Shown here piece by piece: positions 31,063 through 41,514 of a DNA stretch of 64,000 bases. The position numbers and the translations under genes are program-made. The notes under the pieces were generated by a model. The model worked only from the letters and a program-made list of their open reading frames with translations. It had not been told where the DNA came from and made no database searches. The stretch is from the NCBI GenBank assembly GCA_013339895.1, contig JABACO010000023.1, forward strand, positions 1,164,279-1,228,278, in the 5' to 3' direction. Source of the stretch: Ephydatia muelleri. Lineage: Eukaryota; Porifera; Demospongiae; Spongillida; Spongillidae. Positions within the stretch are counted from its first letter, which is position 1. Each line of letters starts with the position of its first letter.

Positions 31063-31697
31063 ATATCACTGAACATACATTTGCAATAATGAATTTAAAA
31101 TTCATAGTTCGCTTCTCGCTTCATCAGTATACCTGTTGTTGAATAGTTCTAATAGGGCTCTATGATAGTTTGCACATAATGGACTCGCATTTTTATTCGT
31201 AGTCTGACGGTTAAGTCTATACATCTATATGCGCGTGATTTTATTGGATTAAATCATCTATGGGGAACAAACAAATCCATTTCGCATGCACGCTGTAGGA
31301 TAAGGTGCTAGAATAGTTCATCTCCCATGCCCACTTGATGCACAGCCATTGCCCTTATTTAACGTACCGCTTCTAAAAGCAATGTTGATCTTCTATAGAA
31401 CAGAATTTACTCTGAAGAAATGTCGAATGGTTGAGAATTAAATTTTTAAAAATATGGTCCTTCCAACTTTTTTTGACAACACTATGCGGCATGTTAATTG
31501 TTTTAGACCAGCAGACATAAGCCAACAGTTATCCATCGCCCAAAAAGACGATCTGTAATGGGCAGTGAAATAAGAATTATCAATACTGAGTTAGGCGGAC
31601 ATCAGGTTACGTCATGCATTCTATTTTGCGGCCGATAGATATGCATCGTGACGGTGGGCGTCAACCTAACAGAAATCATTATCTACCGAGTGTTGCA
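31063..31697 (+). promoter_or_regulatory. spacer upstream of BTB-A2
   Basis: No gene is seen. It holds the 3' flank of A1 and the upstream region of A2. The last ~90 bases before the chosen start are open in frame and conserved between the two units, so transcription probably starts before about 31610. An in-frame upstream Met exists at 31614. Confidence 0.4.
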
Positions 31698-32699
31698 ATG
31701 TCAGCCGTCGATTCCTCGAAGCAATTCGAGCCAAATACACCGCTTGCACAGGCCTACATGATTAATGCCCTACAAGTGGCAGAGCACCTTGAAAAATGTG
31801 AACTACAAAAGAAACGGGAAGAAAAGAGCAAAGAAGAAGAATGGAAGAATAAGTCGGCTATGTTAATTGACGAAGAAAAGAGGATTAATCAAGAGAGACA
31901 TAGCTTGGAAGAGAAGAAGAAAGAGTTATCTGAAGCTGAAACCAAGTTTGACCATGAACGCAAAAATCTTGAGAGATCTATGGCTGAGAGAGATAAACGC
32001 TTTGAACAACAGAAAAGAGATTTTGAATCAACGCGAGATCGGGCGGACGCTATGCTCGCGAATAACGAGAGCGTGGTTGACATCGACGTTGGAGGCCAAC
32101 ACAAATTTAAGACCTTCTGCAAAACACTGTGCCGCTTCCCCGACTCGACTCTTGCACAACTCACCAAAGGGGTCAGTGGGACCAGGGGCACCTTGTTTAT
32201 TGACAGGGATGGGAAGCACTTCGATTTCATTTTGAAATATCTGCGCAGCGAGGATGACGAACAGGTAATGCATACCATCACGAGGTACACTCCTGACGAA
32301 ATATCTGACATCTTGGAAGAAGCCAAGTATTACAACTTGAGGCAACTTGTTAAAGTTCTCAAATGGGCTCTCATCACTAGGCGCAATGACTCTGATATGC
32401 AGCCATTTGAACGGGAAGGCGACAATGGTTATGTTACGAAAGATGAAGTCGATCTGGCCGAACAGAATTTTACGGACAGGAGATTTGAACATGTGCAATT
32501 CAAACACATCACCTCCTTCGAAGGGAGTGTGCTTGAACGGGCTGTGTTCTTGAAGTGCAGGTTTGACGCAGTGGTGAATTTCGCCGACACTGATTTACGG
32601 AAGGCCAAGTTCGTTGACTGTGAGGTCCTCCAACCCATTCTTGTGGCTGGCGCCAACACAAAGGGTGCACAATTGCCTGATAATGTGAAGGACGACTAG
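31698..32699 (+). CDS. coiled-coil/BTB/pentapeptide (KCTD-like) protein, copy A2
   Basis: An intronless frame of 333 residues. Residues ~30-120 are a charged coiled coil (EKSKEEEWKNKSA, RDKRFEQQKRDFES). Residues ~130-225 are a potassium-channel-tetramerisation type BTB: SVVDIDVGGQHKFKTFCKTL, FIDRDGKHFDFILKYLR. The C-terminal ~75 residues are pentapeptide repeats centred on F or L (QNFTDRRFEHVQFKH, RAVFLKCRFD, TDLRKAKFVD). In KCTD proteins the BTB forms oligomers and often binds cullin-3. KCTD9 also pairs BTB with pentapeptides but lacks this long N-terminal coil. I chose MSAVDSSKQFEP because the paralogue starts at the matching place; MHSILRPID at 31614 is an upstream alternative. Adaptor function is inferred. 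Stop at 32697-32699, tail-to-tail with CAD-A. Confidence 0.8.
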   Translation: MSAVDSSKQFEPNTPLAQAYMINALQVAEHLEKCELQKKREEKSKEEEWKNKSAMLIDEEKRINQERHSLEEKKKELSEAETKFDHERKNLERSMAERDKRFEQQKRDFESTRDRADAMLANNESVVDIDVGGQHKFKTFCKTLCRFPDSTLAQLTKGVSGTRGTLFIDRDGKHFDFILKYLRSEDDEQVMHTITRYTPDEISDILEEAKYYNLRQLVKVLKWALITRRNDSDMQPFEREGDNGYVTKDEVDLAEQNFTDRRFEHVQFKHITSFEGSVLERAVFLKCRFDAVVNFADTDLRKAKFVDCEVLQPILVAGANTKGAQLPDNVKDD

Positions 32700-33254
32700 G
32701 AACAGCTGCAGTGATATCACTATACATAGATCTAAATGACAATTAGATTTTTTTTTTATTGGCAGTCCTTATGTCAGTACTTTTCCAACAACATTTTGTA
32801 TACAAAATACCAGATATAGTCTAGTGTTATCTGGTATCATACCGCACTGCAAAGGGCTCGGTTATTGCTCGTTCGCACAATGGGCTGTTGTATTGTAGCG
32901 GAATTGGATCATTGTTTGGTCTCGATCGATGTTCGATCGCGGAATCGGGTGTATTGATCAATCGTACAACCGTAATCTTTGGTTGCGCGACCTCCAGGGC
33001 CACCGTAGATTGCATTGAATGGCGGAACGGAGACAAGCCGATGACACAAGGAAAAATAAAAATGTAGCACCCGTATACGAACTAACGTTACTTACGACAA
33101 CTATTCCGTGAAAGGCAAGGGGTGTGGCTGCACTAATGGTCACGTTGTATCAGCTTTAAGTACAATTTTGGTTATACATCCCACAATGAGAAACAAGTTG
33201 TTTAGATTGTCTCTTATCAGTTATCATACACCAATGACAGGTGATCAGTAAACA
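32700..33254. other. spacer between BTB-A2 and CAD-A 3' end
   Basis: No gene is seen. It is conserved with 42517-42972 in unit B. It should contain both 3' UTRs because the genes converge. A short inverted repeat built on ATACCAGATA / TATCTGGTAT lies near 32807-32837. Confidence 0.5.
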
Positions 33255-33374
33255 TCACAGGCCCAGCAGGATAGCAAGCACCACCATTCGAAGGTACATT
33301 CCCATCTCTGCCTGTCTGACGTAAGCTGCCCTGGGGTCAGAGTCCACTTCCACACTTCGTTCAATGGGGGAGGT

Positions 33375-33672
33375 TTGGGAGAGGAGGCAGAAGGGAGAGG
33401 TGAGGGAGAGGAGGCAGAAGGGAGAGGTGGGGAGGAGGCAGAAGGGAGAGGTGGGGAGGAGGCAGAAGGGAGAGGTGGGGAGGAGGCAGAAGGGAGAGGT
33501 GGGGAGGAGGCAGAAGGGAGAGGTGGGGAGGAGGCAGAAGGGAGAGGTGGGGAGGAGGCAGAAGGGAGAGGTGGGGAGGAGGCAGAAGGGAGAGGTGGGG
33601 AGGAGGCAGAAGGGAGAGGTGGGGAGGAGGCAGAAGGGAGATGTGAGGAGGCAGAAGGGAGAGGTGAGGGGA
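33375..33672. repeat. 24-bp VNTR, about 12 copies
   Basis: The unit GAGGCAGAAGGGAGAGGTGG plus GGAG is repeated in the last CAD-A intron. The same unit is expanded to about 30 copies in unit B (43095-43824). Confidence 0.97.
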
Positions 33673-33880
33673 GGAGGAGTGCAAGAAGTAAACACTACAC
33701 AGGTTGTCAGACTATTTACTTACCTTACTTCATCCACCCGAGGTAGTGGATGGAGGATGACCATCTTCTCTTTAGCCTTCATGAGCACTTGTGGGTTTAT
33801 AATGTAGGAACCACGCACCTTAAAGTAGGAAGTGCAATCACTACAAGGTGCGTGTATGTGTGTATATATATGTGCATGTG

Positions 33881-34800
33881 GACCGACTACGTCGGGGCAT
33901 CTACGATGCTCACCTAGGTGGCCTCCTGGCAGGGGCCGCCCGCAGCCTCCTAGGTGGCAGTGCCCGTTACTGATGTCCTAAGCCCCGGTAGGTGAGACTA
34001 CATCTCACCTATACAGGGACTCAGCATCGGACCGACATAGTCCTATGAGGCCCTAGCCTCGCATCTACGATGCTGAGTCTCTAGCTACGGCTAGAGCCTC
34101 AGGAGCCCCCTAGGACACGTAGTCTCACTAGGTAGCCTCGGATATCCACGCTGCATCTTTTCCGTTCCCTTAGCATGTATTATAAGTGCCGCTCGCTTTA
34201 TATCTTCCCCAAAATCAAAGGAATTGCCCAAGATCCGATTTGAACCAATAACCCAAACATTTTCAGTGTTTTGCTCTACCATATTGAGCTACTTGTGCCC
34301 TATGGGACCGAACGTAGTCGCACGGGTGTTATCTTCTATAAATAAAAAGAAGTTATCAAAATTAAAATATATAAGAACTAAATTATTCCATTCAGCCCAT
34401 AACCGGGGCTATTGGGACATCCGGGGCCTCGGACGTAGTCGCAGATCCCATGGGTCGATAAGGTGAAAAGAGGAGTTGAACCTCTATCTTATTACGTATA
34501 ATGGTGTTATTATGAAAATCTTATTTACCTCTAAGTTTAGCTTTTGTAGTTTTAGTGTCTGGGATTCTTATAGGGTTTAACGCCCTACCTCCATATTAAT
34601 AAGCACGGGTGCCATGGTCCATGTGGTATCTTACCGTATGCTCGATTCTATCTTAGCACCTACGCGGGTGTGGCACCTACGGTGCGGCTATAGCCTTATA
34701 TCACAGCACCTGCGGTGCCAGCCCTGGCAGGGGGTGGCGGGACGTCATATCGCCTTATAGGCCCTGGCGGCCGACTACGGCATAGCCTCAAGGCTGGAAC
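33881..34800. mobile_element. probable nuclear mitochondrial insertion (NUMT), copy A only
   Basis: About 0.92 kb interrupts the GT-rich intron repeat of CAD-A and is absent at the matching place in unit B (after about 43995). It is rich in short hairpins with CTACG-type loops, such as CCGACTACGTCGG, GCACCTACGGTGC and CTCTAGCTACGGCTAGAG. It also contains a degenerate tRNA-Phe of mitochondrial style. Hairpin-rich intergenic DNA with tRNAs is known in freshwater sponge mtDNA. No mitochondrial protein gene was recognised. A mitochondrial source is an inference from style. Confidence 0.6.
34226..34299 (-). tRNA. tRNA-Phe(GAA)-like, mitochondrial type, degenerate
   Basis: The minus strand reads GGCACAAGTAGCTCAATATG, a typical acceptor and D arm. 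It continues with an anticodon arm AAACA-CTGAAAA-TGTTT (anticodon GAA) and a T arm ATTGG-TTCAAAT-CGGAT with one mismatch. The 3' acceptor strand reads TTGGGC instead of TTGTGCC, so the stem is damaged. It is most likely an inactive copy within the NUMT. A second T-arm-like hairpin (AGAGG-TTCAACT-CCTCT) lies near 34465-34485. Confidence 0.6.
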
Positions 34801-35097
34801 TGATGTGCATATGTGTGTATGTGGGTGTATATGTGTGTGTGTGTATGTGTGTATGTGTGTGCATGTGTGTATGTGTGTATGTGTGTATGTGGGTGTGTAT
34901 ATGTGTATATGTGTGCGTATGTGTGTATGTGGGTGTGTATATGTGTGTATGTGTGTATGTATGTGTGTGTATATGTGTGTATGTGTGTGCATGTGTGTAT
35001 GTGTGCGTATGTGTGTATGTGGGTGTGTATATGTGTGTATGTGTGTATATGTGTGTATGTGGGTGTGTTATATGTGTGTGTATGTGTGTATATGGGT

Positions 35098-35162
<65 letters not shown>
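34801..35162. repeat. TG/TATG microsatellite
   Basis: Long GTGTATGTGTG-type repeat in the CAD-A intron directly after the NUMT. The counterpart in unit B is 43990-44188. Confidence 0.95.
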
Positions 35163-35164
<2 letters not shown>

Positions 35165-36129
35165 ATTTGATGTTTTCACCTTTTCATATTCATCCACAGA
35201 GGTAAAGCGCTCTTTTTGTATTCTTGTGACGTAGAGGACATCAGTGGTAGGAAGGACTTCATCCAAAGAAGTGTACACCTCCTACCAATGCAGCCAGCAG
35301 AGATGCATCAGGTTATATTTGCACACACACGCAGCCACACTCCAATGGAAAAACATACATCGGGGACATGAAAAAGATGATGTTCAATTGTGGATACTAA
35401 ACAGTTTACCTGCCATATGAACTTTGTTGTAGATCAAAATGTGAATTTTCCTTGAATCTCATGTTAAATTAAGTAGTAACAAACTGATCATAACATTTTT
35501 CATGGCCTCAACTGTTCTAGATGGCACACATACACACTGGTTGGAGAACGTATTGTGCTATCCTTACCTGTGGGATCTTTCGCTCCTTCACGTAATCCAT
35601 CACTTTGGAGGGACGGTGGGGACACATAGCACAGCCTCACTCGGTACAAGGTTAGGAGGCGTGCCAGCGAGTGCACAGTGCGGCCATGTTTGAGGTCCCC
35701 CACCATGGTAACCTAGGAGATCAAATATTCTTATCATTAAGGAGAAGCAGCTACCTGAACCTCTGGACATGGCATTATTCTATTTTGATTCATACACGAT
35801 AGTGACACAAGTGTGTAGCTAACTGGCTGGAGGACTTGTGGCACTCTAAACAGAGTATTTGTGATATACTGCATCTACACTTTGTGGTACTTGACTGCTT
35901 CTTGTGATGCCAACATAATCCCTTCCCCTCACACCTGTCACCAAGACAGGTCTGCCACATAACAGCCACCCTCCCCAATACCCATAACACGTAATAAACA
36001 TACGGTGAGTCCATTAACTGTTCCAATCTCCTGTCTGATAGTGAATATGCCCAGAAGGGCTTGGGTTGGGTGTTCTCCTACACCATTTCCTGCATTGATG
36101 AGGGGCTTGTGGACAACAGTACTAGCAGC

Positions 36130-36241
36130 CTTGAGAGGAGAGAGGGTGGGGGAGGGAGGGAAGAGGGAAGGGGGAGGGTGGGAGGAGAGAGGGAGGGAAG
36201 GAGGGATGGGGAGGAAGGGAGGGGGAGGGAGGGAGGGAGGT
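36130..36241. repeat. GGGAGG purine tract, CAD-A intron
   Basis: GA-rich tract next to the acceptor of CAD-A exon 36129-36004; its complement forms the polypyrimidine tract. The counterpart in unit B is 45283-45381. Confidence 0.9.
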
Positions 36242-36867
36242 AGAAGGTGATGAAATAACAGAGCATAGGGATGGAGAGAATTGTAAAAATTGTAATAAGT
36301 TGATGTGCTGTGGACCCAAAATGATATTAACACCAACATGTCATCACCCCACCATCCTACCACACACCATCACCCCACCATCTTAACACACCATCCATCC
36401 CCACCATCCTACCACACACCATCACCCCAGCATCCTAACACAGAGTATGTGCATATGTGTGTGTGCGTGTGTGTGTGTGTGTTGTGTGTGTGTGTGTGTG
36501 CAGGGGTGGGGCTCTGGTGTGGGCTGACCTTGGCTGATCCTGGCTCAGGGTGACGTAGCACCAGGATGTCAGAATAGGACTGCATCATTCGGACAGAGTC
36601 TGGGGATGAGGAAACAAAAAAGAGTTGAAGATGAAGATGCACAATGTGTGTATGTGTAGATTTGTATATGTGTGTGTGTGTGTGTACACATGTGATGCAA
36701 TGGGTAAATTAATGTCGCTAACCTTCAAGGGATTCCCCCTTCATAGCAGACGAGCTTTCCTTTGTCATGGAGACGACTGTACCCCCAAGACGTTGCATTG
36801 CAGCATGGAATGAGCACATGGTACGTGTGCTGACTTCAAAGAACATGGAACCCAACACCTTGCCCTG

Positions 36868-37207
36868 ATGGAGGGCGAGAAAGGCCAGAGGGAGGAAGAA
36901 GGGAGGAGAGAGGGGAAAGGAAGGAGGGAGGAAGAAGGGAGGAGAGAGAGAAGGAAGGAGGGGGAAGAAGGGAGGAGAGAGAGAGGGAAGGAGGGGGAAG
37001 AAGGGAGGAGAGAGATGGAAGGAAGGAGAGAGGAAGAAGGGAGGAGAGAGAGAGAGAGAGAAGGAAGGAGGGGAAGAAGGGAGGAGAGAGAGGGAAGGAA
37101 GGAGGGAGGGAAGGAGAGAGGGGAAGGAAGGAGGGAGGAGAGAGGGAAGGAAGGAGGGAGGAAGAAGGAGAGAGAGGAAAGGAGGGAGGAAGAGAGGGGA
37201 GGGAGAT
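36868..37207. repeat. GGAGAGAGGAAGAAG purine tract, CAD-A intron
   Basis: About 340 bp of purine-rich repeats directly upstream in gene sense of CAD-A exon 36864-36723. The counterpart in unit B is 45957-46288. Confidence 0.92.
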
Positions 37208-37446
37208 GCATGGAAAAAAAGAGTGTAATTAAGAATAGCATAATGCTCAGTGATTTAAATACGCAACCCTTCATTTCAAGCTGACTCGTTAGTTGCTTAA
37301 AAGGACCACAGGACAAATTATGTGGAGAGAATGGAAAATGTATAACATATTACTAAATCATAATTGTGACAGTAGTCAAGTTGTGATACAAAACACGTCT
37401 CTAAACTTTGCTGCATCAAGCTTGCTGTCTGACATTTTGATTGTGT

Positions 37447-39130
37447 CTCATCAATGTCCACACAGGTCCTTCCATCTCCCATGTAACCAGAGTTACAAGA
37501 GCAGTTGTAGCTTCCAATGGTGTTGGTACAAGTTCCATTTGGAGCCCCAGCACAAGTGTTGCTCCCAGTAGAGCACTCATCAATGTCTGTTCATACAGAA
37601 TGCAGCTGATCAATAGGTTAATAACTGATATCTGATTTTTTTACCATTGCAGTTAAACCCATCTCCAGAGAAGCCTGGATTACAGCTACATGTGTAGCTA
37701 CCAATAGTGTCACGGCAGGTGGCATTCTTACTGCACCCGTTTGTCCCTCTCCCACATTCATTGATGTCTGTAATGGAAGGTCAAATGGCACATATGTAAC
37801 ATCACAAGTGTACATTCACTCACTTGTACAGTTCACTCCATCCCCCTCAAATCCAACCAAGCAGGAACACTGGTATGATCCAATTGTATTGGTGCAGTTA
37901 GCATTCATACCACAACTGTTATTTCCATTGCACTCATCGATATCTGGAGATGAGAGCTATGTACATCACCAACATAGAAATGGATGTGTGGCTATATCTA
38001 ACCAGTGCAATTGAAACCATTTGGCTGAAGGGAGTAGCCAATTTGACAAGCATAGAAGAAACTGTTGCTACATAAACTGCTGACAGCCTCCATTAATAGT
38101 CGAACATTCATCCACATCTGAAATGGTAAAGGTTCATCAGTAATCCAATGCAATGGTCATCATTCCTTCAGTTAATAACTTAACTCTCCCACTCCTTACC
38201 ATTGCAGGAATGCCCATCACTTCCAAGAACATAGCTCTTATTGCAGGAACAGTAGTAGCTACCAATAGTGTTGGTGCAGTTTTGACCACACCCTCCATTA
38301 TTTGTCAAGCACTCATGTATGTTGGTGAGATCAAAACATAGCTCCAACAATTTTTGTCACTCCCCTCACCTTCACACACTGCTCCCACTGTATCTGCATT
38401 GGTGCAGGTCACCAGACCTGTGACCACACCTGCATTACAGTCCACTAGTCTAGCTTCCCTTCCTGTACACTGAAGTTGGTCCAGAAATATTGGCCCTGAT
38501 GTGATATTGATCTGAGATCCACTCAACACTTGAGGAGCTGTGGATTTTGGACAATTATGAACCATACAGCCATGACCCACACCCCTGGCCTTACTTAAGC
38601 CAGCTGTAAATCCACCCAACTGCCTGCACACCACTATGACCTCTGCAGGCTGGAATTGATTGCGACACACACCACCCCATGCCTGGTTGAGGCACACTTC
38701 TACTCTACCCACTCCAGGCTGTGCACCAACCAATCGAATGTCTCCATCAGTACAGTTTGCCAGCTGAGTTGTAACATCTGTTGATGAAGAAACACGGAAT
38801 GTGAATATCAGAATGGCATATGTGAACCACACAAGGACAGATGTTGAATCACAGGCAGATGTATATTTATGTGATGGTAGGGGAGGGGTGATATATGGCG
38901 AAAAACAAGAGGACATATGCTGAACAGCAAGAGATGGGAGACCCACACAATGACACAAGGCAGTACCTTGGATACAACCCCAGCGTCCTGGTATGCTGAA
39001 CAGCTGGCACTTTTGGCCTGAATTCAAGGACAATCCTCTAGTCCACGTTCAGAACCAGAGCAGTTAACCCCTCCAAGCACAAAAGGAAGGCTGTTCTCTC
39101 CAAAGGCACCCCCAGTGATGGCCACAGCAC
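37447..39130 (-). pseudogene. partial second copy of the SRCR/EGF receptor gene, broken
   Basis: It corresponds to the far 3' part of the gene at 1-8599. Exons are 39130-38967 (second half of an SRCR), 38777-38370 (a whole SRCR on one exon), and EGF exons 38322-38200, 38117-38003, 37943-37824, 37767-37645 and 37586 to about 37447. Lesions: the first exon has an in-frame TGA (CGA in copy 1) and a one-base loss that removes the last Cys. The EGF exon at 38322 lacks an acceptor AG (CA instead). Exon 38117-38003 has an extra T. The last exon stops abruptly inside its second EGF, after VDIDE, at the junction with unit A. The intact exons show what the 3' part of the main gene should look like beyond the window. 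Confidence 0.8.
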
Positions 39131-39474
39131 CTAGTGTACAGATACACAGACATGGAGTAGAATTTATAACAAGTTAATACTGTGTAATTGTATGTCAACA
39201 ATCATTGGTAGGTTCTTCTGTACTCCAGAAACATTTTTCACATTTGGCATGTAAATGAAACTGCTTCAGTTTTTCTGCTTGCTTTGACTTTTAAAAGTTA
39301 AAATAAAATTAATATTTCTGTTTGTAACCGGCTTGAGTATGATAATGGTTTTCAATTTAGTCGTTGAATGCGATCAAATCATACGTAATAAACACACACA
39401 GATAATCAATAATGACCCAAACCAAACAAGCTACCAAACTACCTTCTTATCTGGTTGCTCTACGCTCGGTTTGA

Positions 39475-39510
39475 GATACCAATAGCCAGTGTACACTGGC
39501 TATTGGTATC
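39475..39510. repeat. perfect 36-bp palindrome at duplication junction
   Basis: GATACCAATAGCCAGTGT is followed directly by its exact reverse complement. The left arm belongs to the SRCR-gene intron (copy 1 has a similar single arm near 972-992). The right arm is new, and unit B begins 4 bases later. Confidence 0.95.
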
Positions 39511-39966
39511 TAAGACCAAATGTTAGAAGATGTAAGGAAGTAATAATCTCAGATTCTGTTCTTTACGTTTCACTACTCGCTCCTTCGTTCCATCACGTGC
39601 ACCACTTGGGCCGTCTGATGGGGTTTCGTCAACTCGAAACCTTCTGAGTGTGTCCTGGCACCAGGCGATCGTTGCAGTTTGTGCACACTCTGATTCTTGA
39701 TTTGTGAGGGCCTGCACCTGGGGACCACAGGCAGCTCTTGTTAGACAGGGACGACATGTCCATAGACTTAAGACAAACACTTAAACGATATAAAAAAAGA
39801 AAGAAATAACAGACTAGTATGAAAACGTATAGAGCAGTGGCCGAGATGGTCGATCGTACATGTCGAGGTACATGTAATTAAAAAAAAAAAAGAGCCTATA
39901 ACGTAATTGTCACTGATTTGGAAACGAGGGGCGTGTCTGCTTTGATTGCGTGTGTGACGTGCGCAG

Positions 39967-41022
39967 ATGGCGGACAAAGCCGCGGTTCGTTTTGAGCCAC
40001 ACACAACGCATGCGAAAGCTTTTATGTCTGCCGTCAGAGACGCAGTCAACAAGCTCCAATCCGATCAGCTTGAGTGGGACAAAAAGGTCAAGCGCAACGA
40101 GGAAGACTTAAACAGTCGATCTTCCAAGTTATCAGAGGCGGAAAAGAATCGTAAACAACAGGTCGTTGAATTCGAACAAGAGAAGGAAAAGTTTGAAGCG
40201 GCCAAACGCAAGCTGTGTTGTGATCAGCGTAATTTCGATTATCAAATGTCGCAGAGGGAGAAACGCCTTAAGCAGCGAAGAGACGATTTAGAAGCTGCGC
40301 AAACTCAGGCTACCTCCTTTTTCGAGAGCGACCAAGTTATTCAAATCCACGTTGGAACCCACACGTTCAAAACCTTTTGCAAGACGTTGCGTCGCTTTCC
40401 GGAATCAACCCTTGCTCAATCCGCGAATGCAATACCACTTACCAAGTCGGATCACCCGCACACTATGTTCATCGATAGAGACGGACTTCACTTCAATTTC
40501 ATTTTGAACTACTTACGTTCCAGCATGGACGAAGGGCAAATCCTGGACATAGTGATTCGCAAGTACAATCTCGATACCATAGCTGACATCTTGGTAGAGG
40601 CCAGTTATTACAATTTAAAACAGCTTGTCAAAATATTGAACTGGGCGAAGCTAAGGCATGATTGTGTCCACGAAACGGCCTATTTAATTTCTAATGGTTT
40701 ATTCGTTTCAAGGGACAGTAGCTGTATTACTACCAAAGAACTTCCACCTGGTGATGTGCTCGATCTGGGCATGCTGAATTTTACGGGCAGGAGGTTTGAG
40801 CATGTGCAATTCCAACACAGCACCTCCTTTCAAGGAAGTGTGCTTAAAGGGGCTGTGTTCTCCAAGTGCAAGTTTGAAGCAGTGGTGGACTTCATCGACA
40901 CTGATTTACGAGAGGCCAAGTTCGATGACTGTGAGTTCCTCCGACCCATTCTTCTGCCTGGCGCCAATACGAAGGACGCGGTGTTGCCCGATAATGTGCG
41001 GGACTACTTGGAACAGCTGTAA
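39967..41022 (+). CDS. coiled-coil/BTB/pentapeptide (KCTD-like) protein, copy B1
   Basis: An intact intronless frame of 351 residues starting MADKAAVRFEPHTTHA. Residues ~25-120 form a charged coiled coil (EWDKKVKRNEEDLNSRSS, EQEKEKFEAAKRK). Residues ~122-225 are a BTB of the channel-tetramerisation type: VIQIHVGTHTFKTFCKTLRR, FIDRDGLHFNFILNYLR, ASYYNLKQLVKILNW. Residues ~270-345 are pentapeptide repeats (LNFTGRRFEHVQFQH, GAVFSKCKFE, TDLREAKFDD). It is a divergent paralogue of the next gene downstream; the two form a tandem pair on the same strand, 492 bp apart. Lack of introns among intron-rich neighbours suggests origin by retroposition (inference). Function is unknown; scaffold or cullin-3 adaptor activity is possible by analogy. 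Confidence 0.85.
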   Translation: MADKAAVRFEPHTTHAKAFMSAVRDAVNKLQSDQLEWDKKVKRNEEDLNSRSSKLSEAEKNRKQQVVEFEQEKEKFEAAKRKLCCDQRNFDYQMSQREKRLKQRRDDLEAAQTQATSFFESDQVIQIHVGTHTFKTFCKTLRRFPESTLAQSANAIPLTKSDHPHTMFIDRDGLHFNFILNYLRSSMDEGQILDIVIRKYNLDTIADILVEASYYNLKQLVKILNWAKLRHDCVHETAYLISNGLFVSRDSSCITTKELPPGDVLDLGMLNFTGRRFEHVQFQHSTSFQGSVLKGAVFSKCKFEAVVDFIDTDLREAKFDDCEFLRPILLPGANTKDAVLPDNVRDYLEQL

Positions 41023-41514
41023 ATATCACTGAACATACATTTGCAATAAGAACATAGAATACATTTTTATTCGTAGTCTGACGGATTATTTTTTTAAAGT
41101 TCTTATTTAGGTAAAGTTCTTATTTCTACATGTATATGCGCGTGATTTTATTAGATTAAATATCTATGGGGAACAAGCAATCCCGTACATAGTATCCATT
41201 TCGCATGCACGCTGTAGGATAAGGGTGCTATAGAATAGTTAATCTCCCATGCCCACTGATGCACAGCCATTGCCCTTATTTAACGTACCGCTTCGAAAAG
41301 CAATGTTGATCTTCTAGAACAGAAACATAAGCTAACAGTTATCCATGCCCAAAAAGACAATCTGTAATGGGCAGTGAAATAAGAGAGATTGTATGTTATT
41401 ACTGAGTTAGGCGGACATCAGGTCACGCCATGCATTTCTATTTTGCGGCCGATAGATATGCATCGTGACGGTGGGCGTCAACCTAACAGAAATCATTATC
41501 TACCGAGTGTTGCA

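Larger units (their letters stand above)
33255..36864 (-). pseudogene. CAD aspartate transcarbamylase 3' exons, copy A (truncated, frameshifted)
   Basis: Seven exons match the ATCase end of CAD: 36864-36723, 36599-36529, 36129-36004, 35712-35568, 35278-35180, 33818-33724 and 33354-33255. It begins at [15 protein letters not shown]; the preceding ATCase exon (present at 47688-47614 for copy B) is absent, since homology ends at 37446 in the upstream intron. Exon 35712-35568 lacks 11 bp present in copy B, breaking the frame after PPSLQ. Conserved residues are also changed: [16 protein letters not shown] is NAGN and LLG here, and AAYFRQ is AAYVRQ. It ends ILLGL-stop. It carries a mitochondrial-like insert in the intron between exons 5 and 6. 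Confidence 0.85.
29634..37446. repeat. duplicated unit, copy A (two BTB genes plus CAD 3' exons)
   Basis: This segment aligns from end to end with 39515-46531 in the same orientation, at high but imperfect identity. Differences include a ~0.9-kb insert at 33881-34800, a shorter 24-bp VNTR and many indels in the first BTB gene. The left end joins COX5B flank; the right end joins a truncated EGF exon at 37447. Confidence 0.9.

Noticed and set aside
34461..34531. A second tRNA in the mitochondrial-like insert
   Set aside because: A good T-arm hairpin and a partly pairing acceptor are visible, but no acceptable anticodon stem could be drawn, so only the tRNA-Phe-like copy is listed.
39523..39780. 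Minus-strand frame upstream of BTB-B1 that is partly kept in unit A
   Set aside because: Conservation follows from the duplication itself. The frame is broken in unit A and resembles no protein, so it is treated as the BTB upstream region.
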